Shown: positions 10,083 to 18,686, counted from the first letter of the stretch. The stretch is 64,000 nucleotides of DNA from Pseudomonas chlororaphis (GCF_001921865.1 NZ_MSCT01000024.1:151026-215025), one strand, 5' to 3'. The notes: a model not told the origin generated them from the sequence alone. Numbers and translations are program-made.

Positions 10083-11317
10083 AGCGCCTGTATGTGATTC
10101 TGTTCCTGGTCATTGCCGCTTCGGGGTTGTTGGGGTTGGCGATTGCCGAACATTCCGGTTACGTCCTGGTTGCCTATGACAGCTTCCGTTACGAGTCGAG
10201 CCTATGGGCGACCCTGGCGCTGGTCGCAGTGATCTGGCTGGTGATCTGGGGGATCAAGACGTTGGTCGAGCTGGTGATGGCTTCCAGCGGCGTGGTCAAT
10301 CCCTGGTCGCGGCGCAACCGCAGCCGCCGCGTGCAGATCGCCATCGAGCAAGGCCAGATGGACCTGGCCGAAGGTCGCTGGGCCAGCGCCCAGCGGCATT
10401 TGCACCGTGCCGCGGAAGCCGAGCGCCAGCCGCTTCTGTATTACCTTGGCGCGGCGCGAGCAGCGAACGAACAGGGACACTACGAGGAATGCGACAAGCT
10501 CCTGGAGCGCGCCCTCGAACGTCAGCCCCAGGCCGAGCTGGCGGTGGCCTTGAGTCATGCCCAACTGCAGACCGATCGCGGCGATACCGAAGGCGCGCTG
10601 AACACCCTGCAAGCCATGCATGAGCGCCATCCGCACAGCGTTCAAGTGCTGCGGCAATTGCAGCGCCTGCAACAGCAGCGGGGCGACTGGTCGGCGGTGA
10701 TTCGCCTGTTGCCCGAGCTGCGCAAGGATAAGGTCCTGCCCGCCAATGAGCTGGCCGAGCTGGAACGTCGGGCCTGGGGCGAGAACCTGACGCTCGCGGC
10801 GCGCCGTGAAGAAGACGGCGCGGTTGGCCTGCAATCGCTCAATCGCGCCTGGCAGCAACTGACTGCGGCGCAGCGTCAGGAGCCGCAGCTGGTGCTGGCC
10901 TATGCCGAGCAGCTGCGACAACTGGGCGCCGAGGCCGAGGCTGAAGAGGTGCTGCGCGGTGCCCTCAAGCGCAAATACGACAGCCATCTGGCACGGCTCT
11001 ACGGTTTGTTGCGTGGCAGCGATCCGGCGCGGCAACTGCAGTTTGCCGAGCAGTGGCTCAAGGATCATCCCAACGATCCGAGCTTGCTGCTGACCCTGGG
11101 CCGCCTGTGCCTGCAAAGCAGTCTCTGGGGCAAGGCGCGGGATTACCTGGAAAGCAGCCTGCGCATCCAGCGTAACCCTGAGGCGTGCGCCGAACTGGCC
11201 CGGCTGCTGGCGCAGTTGGGCGATACCGAGCGCAGCAACCAGTTGTTCCAGGAAGGCCTGGGGTTGCTGGACGAACGTTTGCTGGCATCGCCCTTGCCGG
11301 TTCCGGCCAGGGTCTAG
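10079..11317 (+). CDS. hemY: HemY-like TPR protein of the inner membrane
   Basis: A 412-residue protein with two N-terminal membrane helices (about 2-22 and 40-62: YVILFLVIAASGLLGLAIAEHSG and WATLALVAVIWLVIWGIKTLVEL) followed by a soluble region built of tetratricopeptide-like helical hairpins (for example LYYLGAARAANEQGHYEECD and QADRGDTEGALN-type repeats). HemY of proteobacteria is always encoded with hemX after hemCD and is thought to scaffold late heme steps; it is not the protoporphyrinogen oxidase that carries the same name in Gram-positives. It starts at the ATGA overlap with hemX. Confidence 0.92.
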   Translation: MKRLYVILFLVIAASGLLGLAIAEHSGYVLVAYDSFRYESSLWATLALVAVIWLVIWGIKTLVELVMASSGVVNPWSRRNRSRRVQIAIEQGQMDLAEGRWASAQRHLHRAAEAERQPLLYYLGAARAANEQGHYEECDKLLERALERQPQAELAVALSHAQLQTDRGDTEGALNTLQAMHERHPHSVQVLRQLQRLQQQRGDWSAVIRLLPELRKDKVLPANELAELERRAWGENLTLAARREEDGAVGLQSLNRAWQQLTAAQRQEPQLVLAYAEQLRQLGAEAEAEEVLRGALKRKYDSHLARLYGLLRGSDPARQLQFAEQWLKDHPNDPSLLLTLGRLCLQSSLWGKARDYLESSLRIQRNPEACAELARLLAQLGDTERSNQLFQEGLGLLDERLLASPLPVPARV

Positions 11318-11478
11318 ATCCGCAGGGCAGGCACGACCCGAGAGGGTCGGCCCGCCTGGCGAATTGGCCGATCCGGCCGCAGTGTCCGTTTGCCGCGCCG
11401 ATCTTGTCATGGCGCGCCTTGAAAGGGCCGGGCGCTTTCTCTACCGTGGCAGCCTGTTTCTTCCGTTGCGGATACCTC

Positions 11479-12000
11479 ATGTCGCTGGCCGGCTCGCGCT
11501 TGCTGTTTTTCCTGGTGTTTTTTACCGGGGCCTTGGCCCTGTGGGCTTCGTTTCACCTGGAGTACGGGGTTGGGCTCGAGCCTTGCCTGTTATGGGTGTT
11601 GCAGCGCTTCTGCGCGTTGCTGTTGACCTCGATCAGCCTGGTCGCCCTCCTGCATGGCCCACAATACCCGGCAAGTGCCTTGTACTGGCTGCTGGAACTG
11701 CTTGGCAGCCTGGCGGGCGTCGTCACGGCTGGGCGCCATGTACTGTTGCAGAACATTCCGTCGGATCAACTGCTGGCGTGCTTGCCGGACATGCCGTTCA
11801 TGCTCGGCAATCTGTCCTGGGGGCGTGCCCTGCAGCTGGTTTTTACCGGAACGGCACAGTGCGCGGAGGTCACCTGGACGTTGCTGGACATGAGCGCCGC
11901 GGAGTGGAGCCTGTTGTTTTTCATCAGCGTGTTGATTCTGAGTGCTTGGCGTCTGGCGTGGCTTCTATCGCGGGGCCGGCTCAAGGCGGCCGGGGCCTGA
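11479..12000 (+). CDS. dsbB: DsbB-family disulfide bond formation protein with altered first CxxC
   Basis: DsbB proteins reoxidise periplasmic DsbA and pass electrons to quinone. This 173-residue protein has the expected four membrane helices and the second periplasmic cysteine pair (C101 in LLACLPDM, C128 in GTAQCAEVTW). The first pair, normally CxxC followed by an arginine, reads EPCLLWVLQRFC: C36 is present, but the second cysteine (E. coli C44, which contacts quinone) is W39. The arginine (R43) and a further cysteine (C45) are kept. ATG at 11479 gives MSLAGSRLLFFLVF; the frame is open upstream without homology. Gene position after hemY matches the second dsbB (dsbH) of Pseudomonas. The substitution makes normal quinone-linked activity doubtful. 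Confidence 0.88.
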   Translation: MSLAGSRLLFFLVFFTGALALWASFHLEYGVGLEPCLLWVLQRFCALLLTSISLVALLHGPQYPASALYWLLELLGSLAGVVTAGRHVLLQNIPSDQLLACLPDMPFMLGNLSWGRALQLVFTGTAQCAEVTWTLLDMSAAEWSLLFFISVLILSAWRLAWLLSRGRLKAAGA

Positions 12001-12062
12001 GTCGTCGATTTGCGACGGGGCTCAAGATTAAACACTTGTATGAACTTTATCTCCTGCGTACC

Positions 12063-12089
12063 TTGAAGCGGCTGTCGAGCGGGCATAAT
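12063..12089 (+). promoter_or_regulatory. Possible sigma-70 promoter for algQ
   Basis: TTGAAG at 12063-12068 and CATAAT at 12084-12089 with a 15-base spacer, about 120 bp before algQ. The spacer is shorter than ideal. The 209-bp gap between dsbB and algQ holds no other convincing feature. Confidence 0.35.
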
Positions 12090-12209
12090 CTGGCCCGCAC
12101 GTGTCACCGCAATTACGTTGCTCGATGCTGTTCTGCCTGGGCGGATGCCGATGTTCAGTCCAGTGGCGGATTCAGAGCAGCATGACCCATATAGGGAAGA
12201 GAGATCGCC

Positions 12210-12668
12210 ATGCTGGAAAGTTGTCAGAATGCTCAGGAACGCTGGGGTGGAGTGCATCTGCTGATCGATCGCTGGTTGCAGGAGCGTCACGAACTGGTTC
12301 GAGCCTATGATGCTCTCGGCGCGGAGCCTGAGGCGCTGGCGGAGAATCGACAGCCGTTGCAGGAGTTCTGTGGAATCCTTGTCGACTACGTTTCTGCCGG
12401 GCACTTTGAAATCTATGAACAACTGACCGGCGAGGCCAAGGCCTTCAACGACACGCGTGGGCTCGAACTGGCCGAAACCATTTATCCGCGGATCGACGTC
12501 ATCACCGAAAAGCTGCTGGCGTTCAACGACCTGTGCGACGAAGGCAAATGCGTGGCGGAAAAGTTCAAGGAGCTGGGCGGCCTGTTGCATGAGCGCTTCG
12601 AGTTGGAAGATTGCCTGATCGAAGTGCTGCACAACGCTCACAAGGAAGAGGCCGCCGTTCAGGCCTGA
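12210..12668 (+). CDS. algQ: Anti-sigma-70 factor / alginate regulator AlgQ (Rsd family)
   Basis: A small cytoplasmic regulator of the Rsd/AlgQ family that binds region 4 of the housekeeping sigma factor and influences alginate, siderophore and polyphosphate/nucleotide metabolism in Pseudomonas. The 152-residue all-helical protein is full length: MLESCQNAQERWGGVHLLIDRWLQERHELV, then YVSAGHFEIYEQL and the C-terminal GGLLHERFELEDCLIEVLHNAHKEE. GAGAGA precedes the ATG. A clear terminator follows, so it is probably transcribed alone. Confidence 0.96.
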   Translation: MLESCQNAQERWGGVHLLIDRWLQERHELVRAYDALGAEPEALAENRQPLQEFCGILVDYVSAGHFEIYEQLTGEAKAFNDTRGLELAETIYPRIDVITEKLLAFNDLCDEGKCVAEKFKELGGLLHERFELEDCLIEVLHNAHKEEAAVQA

Positions 12669-12692
12669 GGTGCAGCGAAAGGTTTACCGAAA

Positions 12693-12717
12693 CGGTGCGC
12701 ATTGCGCGCCGTTTTTC
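12693..12717 (+). terminator. Rho-independent terminator after algQ
   Basis: ACGGTGCGC (12693-12701), loop ATT, GCGCGCCGT (12705-12713): a 9-bp stem with one G-T mismatch followed by TTTTT. It lies 25 bp past the algQ stop. Confidence 0.85.
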
Positions 12718-12731
12718 ATTTCTGCGGCGCC

Positions 12732-13397
12732 CTAGCCGGTAGCTCCCAGCAACTCGATTTCAAATACCAAAGGCGTATAGGGCGCGATCAGGTCGCCGGC
12801 GCCGTCGGCACCGTATGCCTGGGCCGAAGGAATCACCAGGCGCCACTTCGCGCCTGTCGGCATCTGTTGCAAGGCGCTGCGCCATCCGGCAATCACACTG
12901 TCCAGACGAAACCACTGCGGCTGCTGGTTCTGATCGAACACCGTGCCGTCAGGCAGGCGCCCGGTGTAGCGCACCTGTACCGAGCCGTCAGGTCCGGGTC
13001 GTGTGCCGTTGCCCGGCGCCAGTTCGGTCAGCAGGATGCCGTTTTCCAGCTCGCGCACTCCCGGCCGTTTTTTCTCGGTCGCCAGAAAACGCTGTTCGTT
13101 TTCCAGCGCCACTTCGATCTGCGGTTTGCCTGCCTGCTCGTTGGACTGGGCTTCATGCTGGGCGAGAAGCTGCTCGATGCGCTCGTCCTTGAGTGCCAGG
13201 GGCTTGCCCTGATAGGCCTGTTTCAATCCCTCCACCAATGCCTGGATCTGCAGGTCCGGCACCTCTTGGCGCAGGCGTTCGCCGAGGCTCGCGCCGAGGC
13301 TGTAGGCCAGGTCGTGGGCATCGTTTTTCTGCGGATCTTCTGCGGCCTGAGCCAGCGGCAGGAACACGCACAGGGATAAAAAAAGGTAACGCGACAT
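12732..13397 (-). CDS. FKBP-type peptidyl-prolyl isomerase, secreted (Mip/FkpA-like)
   Basis: A 221-residue periplasmic folding helper. A signal peptide (MSRYLFLSLCVFLPLAQA, cut near A18-A19) is followed by an N-terminal dimerisation domain typical of FkpA/Mip (DLAYSLGASLGERLRQEVPDLQIQALVEGLKQAYQG) and a long connecting helix (about 70-105). The C-terminal FKBP domain (about 125-221) has VQVRYTGRLPDGTVFDQ, VIAGWRSALQQMPTGAKWRLVIPSAQAYG and the closing PLVFEIELL strand. It converges on algQ and is divergent from algP. Confidence 0.93.
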   Translation of the reverse strand: MSRYLFLSLCVFLPLAQAAEDPQKNDAHDLAYSLGASLGERLRQEVPDLQIQALVEGLKQAYQGKPLALKDERIEQLLAQHEAQSNEQAGKPQIEVALENEQRFLATEKKRPGVRELENGILLTELAPGNGTRPGPDGSVQVRYTGRLPDGTVFDQNQQPQWFRLDSVIAGWRSALQQMPTGAKWRLVIPSAQAYGADGAGDLIAPYTPLVFEIELLGATG

Positions 13398-13590
13398 GGG
13401 CGCACTCCGGCCTGAGATGGGGTGAATTATGCCAGCGTGAATGTGCCGGCTGCTGAGTAACTTTCTGGTGTACGAAGAACATTTTCAATCGTCTGCAACG
13501 CATGGCATTCGATACTGTCAACATGCCCTAGCGGCGGTAGCAGCAGAGGTCTAGTATGAGCCGCAACTCACGTCAGCCAGGAGGTAACCC

Positions 13591-14724
13591 ATGTCGGCCA
13601 ATAAGAAGCCTGTAAATACTCCGTTGCATTTGCTCCAACAGCTTTCGGGCAGCCTGCTCGAACACTTGGAAAACGCTTGTTCCCAAGCCTTGGCTGATGC
13701 TGAAAAGTTGCTCGCCAAACTGGAAAAACAACGCGGCAAGGCACAGGAAAAACTGCACAAGTCGCGCACTAAATTGCAGGACGCCGCGGCGGCCGGCAAG
13801 GCCAAGGCACAAGCCAAAGCCAAGGACGCGGTGAAAGAACTTGAAGACCTGCTCGATGCACTTAAGGGGCGTCAATCCGAAACCCGCACCTACATTCTGC
13901 AACTCAAGCGCGACGCCCAGGAAAGCCTGAAACTGGCCCAGGGTGTAGGCCGGGTCAAAGAAGCCGCAGCCAAGGTGCTGAGCACTCGCTCCGCCAAGCC
14001 AGCAACTGCTCCAGCAGCGAAAGCTGCAGCCAAGCCAGCGGCCAAAGCGCCTGCCAAACCTGCTGCGAAAGCCCCGGCCAAAGCGGCCAGCAAACCTGCC
14101 GCCAAACCCGCGGCCAAACCAGTGGCAAAAACCGCCGCCGCCAAACCTGCCACAGCCAAACCCGCCGCCAAGCCTGTTGCGGCAAAAGCCCCCGCTAAAC
14201 CTGCTGCCAAACCCGCAGCGGCCAAACCTGCCGCCAAGCCAGCGGCAAAACCCGCTGCCAAGCCTGCTGCAGCCAAGCCCGCCGCCAAGCCGGTAGCTGC
14301 CAAACCAGCCGCCAAGCCAGCCGCTAAACCTGCTGCGAAGCCGGCCGCCAAACCTGCTGCGGCAAAAGCTCCCGTGAAGGCAGCAGCCAAGCCCGCGGCT
14401 AAACCTGCAGCTGCCAAACCCGCCGCTTCCGCTGCGGCCAAGCCTGCTGCAGCCAAGCCCGCCGCCAAACCGACTGCTGCCAAACCTGTAGCCAAGCCAG
14501 CGGCGAAACCCGCGGCCAAGCCGGCAGCCAAACCTGCGGTGAAGAAGCCAGTCGCCGCCAAACCTGCTGCTGCCAAACCGGCAACCGCTCCAGCGGCCGC
14601 CAAGCCAGCGACTCCGGCTGCTCCTGCTGCCAAGCCTGCGGCCCCTGTAGCTTCGCCAGCTCCGGCAGCGAGCACTCCAGCTCCAGCTACTGCTACCAGC
14701 ACCACGCCAACCAGCGCTTCCTAA
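13591..14724 (+). CDS. algP: AlgP (AlgR3), histone H1-like regulator
   Basis: A 377-residue protein with two unlike parts. Residues 1-130 are a helical/coiled-coil domain (LHLLQQLSGSLLEHLENACSQALADAEKLLAKLEKQ...), and residues 135-350 are an almost pure Lys-Pro-Ala-Ala repeat resembling the tail of eukaryotic histone H1. In P. aeruginosa the protein binds DNA and affects algD transcription. An excellent Shine-Dalgarno (AGGAGGT) precedes the ATG at 13591. The last four bases overlap the 3' end of the convergent downstream gene. Repeat number is expected to vary between strains, so the length is not diagnostic. Confidence 0.95.
   Translation: MSANKKPVNTPLHLLQQLSGSLLEHLENACSQALADAEKLLAKLEKQRGKAQEKLHKSRTKLQDAAAAGKAKAQAKAKDAVKELEDLLDALKGRQSETRTYILQLKRDAQESLKLAQGVGRVKEAAAKVLSTRSAKPATAPAAKAAAKPAAKAPAKPAAKAPAKAASKPAAKPAAKPVAKTAAAKPATAKPAAKPVAAKAPAKPAAKPAAAKPAAKPAAKPAAKPAAAKPAAKPVAAKPAAKPAAKPAAKPAAKPAAAKAPVKAAAKPAAKPAAAKPAASAAAKPAAAKPAAKPTAAKPVAKPAAKPAAKPAAKPAVKKPVAAKPAAAKPATAPAAAKPATPAAPAAKPAAPVASPAPAASTPAPATATSTTPTSAS
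13990..14640 (+). repeat. Imperfect KPAA-coding tandem repeats within algP
   Basis: About 650 bp of 9- to 12-base units encoding KPAA, KPAAK, KPVAA and KAPAK, with variable synonymous codons (AAACCTGCC, AAGCCAGCG, AAACCCGCG). Repeats of this kind are prone to slippage and recombination, so copy number is likely polymorphic and assembly errors are possible. The complementary strand stays open through the block (reading Gly-Leu-Ala repeats) only because of the base composition. Confidence 0.9.
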
Positions 14725-15185
14725 GCGCCGGTCGCCGCGACGCGCAGCACCTGCAGCGCGTCGCGGTCAAGGTCGGCGGCTTCGGCCGCCAGCCCTTCCA
14801 GCCAGTTCGTCAGATCCTGCGCCGCACCTTCCGACCATTCCCCCGCCAGTGTCTCCAGGCGCAACAGCAGTTGCCGTTCGGCTTCCAGTTCCAGTGCCTT
14901 GATCTGTTCGCGCAACGCCGCCAGTTGCGGGTCCGTACTCGCGCCCGCGCGCCATTGCGTGCGCAACTGTCGTAGCGGCTTGACGACGTCGTCGTGCCAA
15001 GGCTGGCCCAGGGCTCGCAGTTGTTCCACGCGCTGGGTGTTGCAGGCCACTCCGCGTGCGCCCAGCCAGGCCGCACAGAGCAAAAGGCAGACATTGGCCC
15101 CGGCCGCCTGCAGGTTCAGGCAGGCCTCCTCGACGCCCGGACGGGCGTAGGTCTTGAGGGTGAAACTCCACAGGTCAGGGGACAT
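14721..15185 (-). CDS. Conserved hypothetical protein, TIGR02444-like
   Basis: A 154-residue cytosolic helical protein (MSPDLWSFTLKTYARPGVEEACLNLQAAGANVCLLLCAAWLG...). It resembles the TIGR02444 family of unknown function, from memory. A longer version would begin with TTG at 15209; the ATG at 15185 is preferred because MSPDLWxF is the recognisable family start. It converges on algP with the two stop codons overlapping (14721-14724) and is divergent from the ABC-F gene, 50 bp away. Confidence 0.8.
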   Translation of the reverse strand: MSPDLWSFTLKTYARPGVEEACLNLQAAGANVCLLLCAAWLGARGVACNTQRVEQLRALGQPWHDDVVKPLRQLRTQWRAGASTDPQLAALREQIKALELEAERQLLLRLETLAGEWSEGAAQDLTNWLEGLAAEAADLDRDALQVLRVAATGA

Positions 15186-15235
15186 ATCGCTACTCGCGCC
15201 AGTTGCCAACGAAGCTGGTAGACTCCGCCGCCATT

Positions 15236-17146
15236 ATGATTCGACTTCAGAACCTGACTTTACAGCGTGGTCCGCAACGTCTGCTAGAAGACGCCGAGCT
15301 GACCCTGCACGCCGGCCAGAAAGCCGGCCTGATCGGTGCCAACGGCGCCGGCAAATCCAGCCTGTTCGCTTTGCTGCGCGGCGAGTTGCACCCGGATTCG
15401 GGCGACTGCTTCCTGCCGGCTGACTGGCGTATCGCCCATATGCGCCAGGAGGTCGATACCCTCGAACGGCTGGCGGTCGACTATGTGCTCGATGGCGACC
15501 TGCGCCTGCGCGAAGTGCAGCGTGATCTGGCCGCCGCGGAAGCCGCCCACGACGGCGCGGCCCAGGCACGCCTGCATGCCGAGCTGGACAGCGCCGACGG
15601 TTATACCGCCGACGCCCGGGCGCGCAAGTTGCTGGCGGGCCTTGGCTTCAGCAACGAGCAGATGGACCGCCAGGTTGGCGATTTCTCCGGCGGCTGGCGG
15701 ATGCGCCTGAACCTGGCGCAGGCCTTGATGTGCCCGTCGGACCTGCTGCTGCTCGACGAACCGACCAACCACCTGGACCTGGATGCGATCCTCTGGCTGG
15801 AAGACTGGCTCAAGGGTTATCCCGGCACTTTGCTGCTGATTTCTCACGACCGTGATTTCCTCGATGCCGTGGTCGACCATGTAGCTCACGTCGACCAGCG
15901 CAAGATCACGCTTTATCGCGGCGGCTATAGCGCCTTCGAGCGCGCCCGTGCCGAGCGCCTGGCGCAGCAGCAGCAAGCCTACGAGAAGCAGCAGGCGCAA
16001 CGCGCGCACATGGAAAAGTACATTGCGCGCTTCAAGGCCCAGGCCACCAAGGCCCGCCAGGCCCAGAGCCGGATCAAGGCCCTGGAGCGGATGGAAGAGC
16101 TGTCCGCCGCCCATGTCGATTCGCCGTTCGACTTCGTGTTCCGCGAGTCGGAGAAGATCTCCAGCCCGCTGCTCGACCTGTCCGACGCGCGCCTGGGCTA
16201 CGGCGAAAAAACCGTCCTGGAGAAGGTCAAGCTGCAATTGACCCCGGGTGCGCGTATCGGTCTGCTAGGCCCGAACGGCGCGGGCAAGTCGACCCTGATC
16301 AAGAACCTCTCCGGCGAACTGTCGCCGCTGGGCGGCCGCCTGACCCGTGGCGAGAACACCGTGGTCGGCTACTTCGCCCAGCACCAGCTGGACTCCCTGG
16401 ATTCCAAGGCCAGCCCGCTGCTGCATTTGCAGCGCCTGGCGCCGACCGAGCGCGAGCAAACCCTGCGCGACTTCCTCGGCGGCTTCGACTTCCGCGGTGC
16501 GCGGATCGACGAGCCGGTGCTGAACTTCTCCGGCGGCGAAAAGGCTCGCCTGGCCCTGGCGCTGATCGCCTGGGGCAAGCCGAACCTGTTGCTGCTCGAC
16601 GAACCGACCAACCACCTGGACCTGGAAATGCGCCTGGCGCTGACCATGGCCCTGCAAGAGTTCAGTGGTGCGGTATTGGTGGTTTCCCACGATCGTCACT
16701 TGCTTAAAAGCACCACCGATAACTTCTTCCTGGTGGCCGACGGCAAGGTCGAAGAGTTCGACGGCGACCTGGAGGACTATGCGCGCTGGTTGGTGGACTT
16801 CCGTCTGCGCAACGCGCCGGTCAGCACGGCCACGGTCAACCCGGACAAGACCGACAAAAAGGCCCAGCGTCAGGCTGCCGCTGCCTTGCGTCAGCAACTG
16901 GCTCCACACAAGCGCGAGGCCGACAAGCTGGAAGCCGAGCTGGGCAAGGTTCACGAGCGGTTGGCGAAAATCGAGACCAGCCTCGGCGACAGCGGCCTTT
17001 ATGAGGCGGCGCGCAAGGACGAATTGCGCGACCTGCTGGCCGAGCAGGCCAGGCTGAAGGTGCGCGAAGGCGAGCTGGAAGAAACCTGGATGGAGGCCCT
17101 GGAATTGCTGGAAAGCATGCAGGCGGAACTGGAAGCCTTGTCCTGA
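15236..17146 (+). CDS. ABC-F family ATPase (YheS-like)
   Basis: A 636-residue cytosolic protein with two ATP-binding domains and no membrane segment. ABC-F proteins act on the ribosome rather than in transport. NBD1 (about 1-240) has GANGAGKSS, FSGGWRMRLNLAQAL and LLLLDEPTNHLDL; the linker (240-310) is the charged coiled-coil P-site tRNA interaction motif; NBD2 (310-530) has GPNGAGKST, FSGGEKARLALALIAW and a second DEPTNHLDLE. The C-terminal coiled coil (about 545-636) and the start MIRLQNLTLQRGPQRLLE match YheS. ATG at 15236 is chosen over an upstream in-frame codon because domain homology begins there. Its TGA overlaps the ATG of the next gene (TGATG). Confidence 0.94.
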   Translation: MIRLQNLTLQRGPQRLLEDAELTLHAGQKAGLIGANGAGKSSLFALLRGELHPDSGDCFLPADWRIAHMRQEVDTLERLAVDYVLDGDLRLREVQRDLAAAEAAHDGAAQARLHAELDSADGYTADARARKLLAGLGFSNEQMDRQVGDFSGGWRMRLNLAQALMCPSDLLLLDEPTNHLDLDAILWLEDWLKGYPGTLLLISHDRDFLDAVVDHVAHVDQRKITLYRGGYSAFERARAERLAQQQQAYEKQQAQRAHMEKYIARFKAQATKARQAQSRIKALERMEELSAAHVDSPFDFVFRESEKISSPLLDLSDARLGYGEKTVLEKVKLQLTPGARIGLLGPNGAGKSTLIKNLSGELSPLGGRLTRGENTVVGYFAQHQLDSLDSKASPLLHLQRLAPTEREQTLRDFLGGFDFRGARIDEPVLNFSGGEKARLALALIAWGKPNLLLLDEPTNHLDLEMRLALTMALQEFSGAVLVVSHDRHLLKSTTDNFFLVADGKVEEFDGDLEDYARWLVDFRLRNAPVSTATVNPDKTDKKAQRQAAAALRQQLAPHKREADKLEAELGKVHERLAKIETSLGDSGLYEAARKDELRDLLAEQARLKVREGELEETWMEALELLESMQAELEALS

Positions 17147-17724
17147 TGGACGCGTTCAAGCTGCCGTTGCCAATCCAGTGGGTCGAGCCGCTGTGGGTCG
17201 CGGTGCAGATCCTGCTGATCCTGCTGGCCGGCTACATTGCCCAGCGCTTTGTCGCACGTGGCCTGACCCGCCTGGGCGAACGTTATCCGTTCCCGCCGCA
17301 GTTGCTGATGCCGCTGCGGGGCGGCCTGCGGTGGCTGATCATGGGCAGTGCGCTGATCTTCGTGCTGGAACGCCTCGGGGTGTCGGCGACGGTGCTCTGG
17401 ACCGCCTTGTCCGGGTTTGTCGCCGTTGCCGCGGTGGCCTTCTTCGCCATGTGGAGCGTGTTGTCCAACCTGCTCTGCGCGATCCTGATCTTCACCGTGG
17501 GCCCGTTCCGCATCGGCGATGTGGTCGAGTTGGTGGACACCCTCGACAAGCCGGGTATCAAAGGCCGGGTGGTGGCGATCAACCTGTTGTACACCTCGCT
17601 GATCGAAGCCGAAGAAGCCGGCACCGGCAGTGTCATGGTGCAAGTGCCCAACAGCCTGTTCTTCCAGCGTTCGGTGCGCCGCTGGCGCGGTAGCGATGTA
17701 CTGCCGGGCGCAGGCGAGAAGTAA
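17146..17724 (+). CDS. Small MscS-family mechanosensitive ion channel
   Basis: A 192-residue inner-membrane protein with three hydrophobic helices (about 13-33, 60-78, 83-118) and a short beta-rich soluble domain. The pore helix GVSATVLWTALSGFVAVAAVAFFAMWSVLSNLLCAILIF and the following RIGDVVEL...GRVVAINLLYTSLI, VPNSLFFQ are MscS signatures. It is shorter than E. coli MscS (286 residues): the C-terminal alpha/beta domain is missing, as in other minimal members. The start overlaps the ABC-F stop by one base, suggesting co-transcription and coupled translation. Confidence 0.9.
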   Translation: MDAFKLPLPIQWVEPLWVAVQILLILLAGYIAQRFVARGLTRLGERYPFPPQLLMPLRGGLRWLIMGSALIFVLERLGVSATVLWTALSGFVAVAAVAFFAMWSVLSNLLCAILIFTVGPFRIGDVVELVDTLDKPGIKGRVVAINLLYTSLIEAEEAGTGSVMVQVPNSLFFQRSVRRWRGSDVLPGAGEK

Positions 17725-17836
17725 GCGTCCTTCGCCCTCTCTGTAACCGCGGCGCTTGCCCGACAAAAATCTATGGTCATCCGCTGGCCGGCGCATTAGC
17801 TTAGGCGTCTACGACGAATTCGAGCCGAGGTGTGCG

Positions 17837-18469
17837 ATGGTTCTTGAGACATGGCTGGCGTTTTTCGCCGCGTGCTGGGTGATCAGCCTTTCCCCGGGGG
17901 CCGGCGCGATTGCGTCGATGTCCTGCGGCCTGCAATACGGTTTCTGGCGCGGTTACTGGAACGCCCTCGGTCTGCAACTGGGCTTGGCCATGCAGATTGC
18001 GATTGTCGCGGCCGGCGTGGGGGCGATTCTCGCTGCGTCCTCGACGGCCTTCTACGCAATCAAATGGTTCGGCGTGGCGTACCTGGTCTACCTGGCGGTC
18101 AAACAATGGCGCGCGCTGCCGAGCAACCTGAGCGACGACGCGGCGATCCGGCCGATCGGCAAGCCCCTGGCACTGGTGTTCCGCGGCTTCCTGGTCAATA
18201 TCAGCAACCCCAAGGCCCTGGTGTTCATGCTGGCGGTCCTGCCGCAGTTCATCGATCCCCACGCGCCGCTGGTGAAGCAGTACCTGATCCTCGGGGCGAC
18301 CATGATCGTCGTCGACCTGATCGTCATGGCCGGCTACACCGGCCTGGCCTCCAAGGTCCTGCGCCTGCTGCGCACGCCCACCCAGCAACGCCGCATGAAT
18401 CGCACCTTCGCCGGGCTGTTTCTCGGGGCCGCCGGGTTGCTGGCGACGATTCGCAAAGCGCCGGTCTAA
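17837..18469 (+). CDS. LysE/RhtB family amino acid exporter
   Basis: A 210-residue inner-membrane protein with six predicted helices. The N-terminal helix carries the family signature LSPGAGAIASMSCGLQYGFWRGYWNALGLQLG; the middle has FLVNISNPKALVFMLAVLPQF, typical of homoserine/threonine-type exporters. Substrate cannot be assigned. ATG at 17837 is preceded by GAGG; the frame is open a further 27 codons upstream without homology. A terminator follows. Confidence 0.92.
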   Translation: MVLETWLAFFAACWVISLSPGAGAIASMSCGLQYGFWRGYWNALGLQLGLAMQIAIVAAGVGAILAASSTAFYAIKWFGVAYLVYLAVKQWRALPSNLSDDAAIRPIGKPLALVFRGFLVNISNPKALVFMLAVLPQFIDPHAPLVKQYLILGATMIVVDLIVMAGYTGLASKVLRLLRTPTQQRRMNRTFAGLFLGAAGLLATIRKAPV

Positions 18470-18486
18470 GACGTCGGCTACTGAAC

Positions 18487-18513
18487 AAGGCGCCCCAAGA
18501 GGCGCCTTTTTCA
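18487..18513 (+). terminator. Rho-independent terminator after the LysE-type gene
   Basis: AAGGCGCC (18487-18494), loop CCAAGA, GGCGCCTT (18501-18508) and a run of T. It is 18 bp past the stop codon. Confidence 0.9.
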
Positions 18514-18671
18514 TGGGGGGTGGATACGCAAGCTGCAAGGCGATTTCCGCCTGAGCGGCGGCGCCTGGATTTATTTCACTTTTCTTCAGGAAACCCCAGG
18601 CCCCAGGCGACACAAGGCTTTGCGCCAGCATTGGGTCTTTGCGGATGGCCGGGGGTTACGCGACAACGCTT

Positions 18672-18686
18672 GAGTGAAAGTCACTC
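18672..18686. promoter_or_regulatory. Perfect palindrome upstream of the FTR1 permease gene
   Basis: GAGTGA-AAG-TCACTC, 46 bp before the ATG at 18732. It has the size and symmetry of a dimeric-repressor operator but does not look like a Fur box, so the binding protein is unknown. The rest of the 262-bp gap shows only the terminator at its start. Confidence 0.4.

Noticed and set aside
13990..14640. CRISPR-like array
   Set aside because: Units are 9-12 bases, in frame and protein-coding, with no spacers and no cas genes.
13890..14705. 271-codon Gly/Leu/Ala frame antisense to algP
   Set aside because: It arises from the KPAA repeat composition; no ribosome site or independent homology.
15203..15235. 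Longer start for the ABC-F gene
   Set aside because: The extra 11 residues lie outside the domain, and MIRLQNLTLQRG is the family start.
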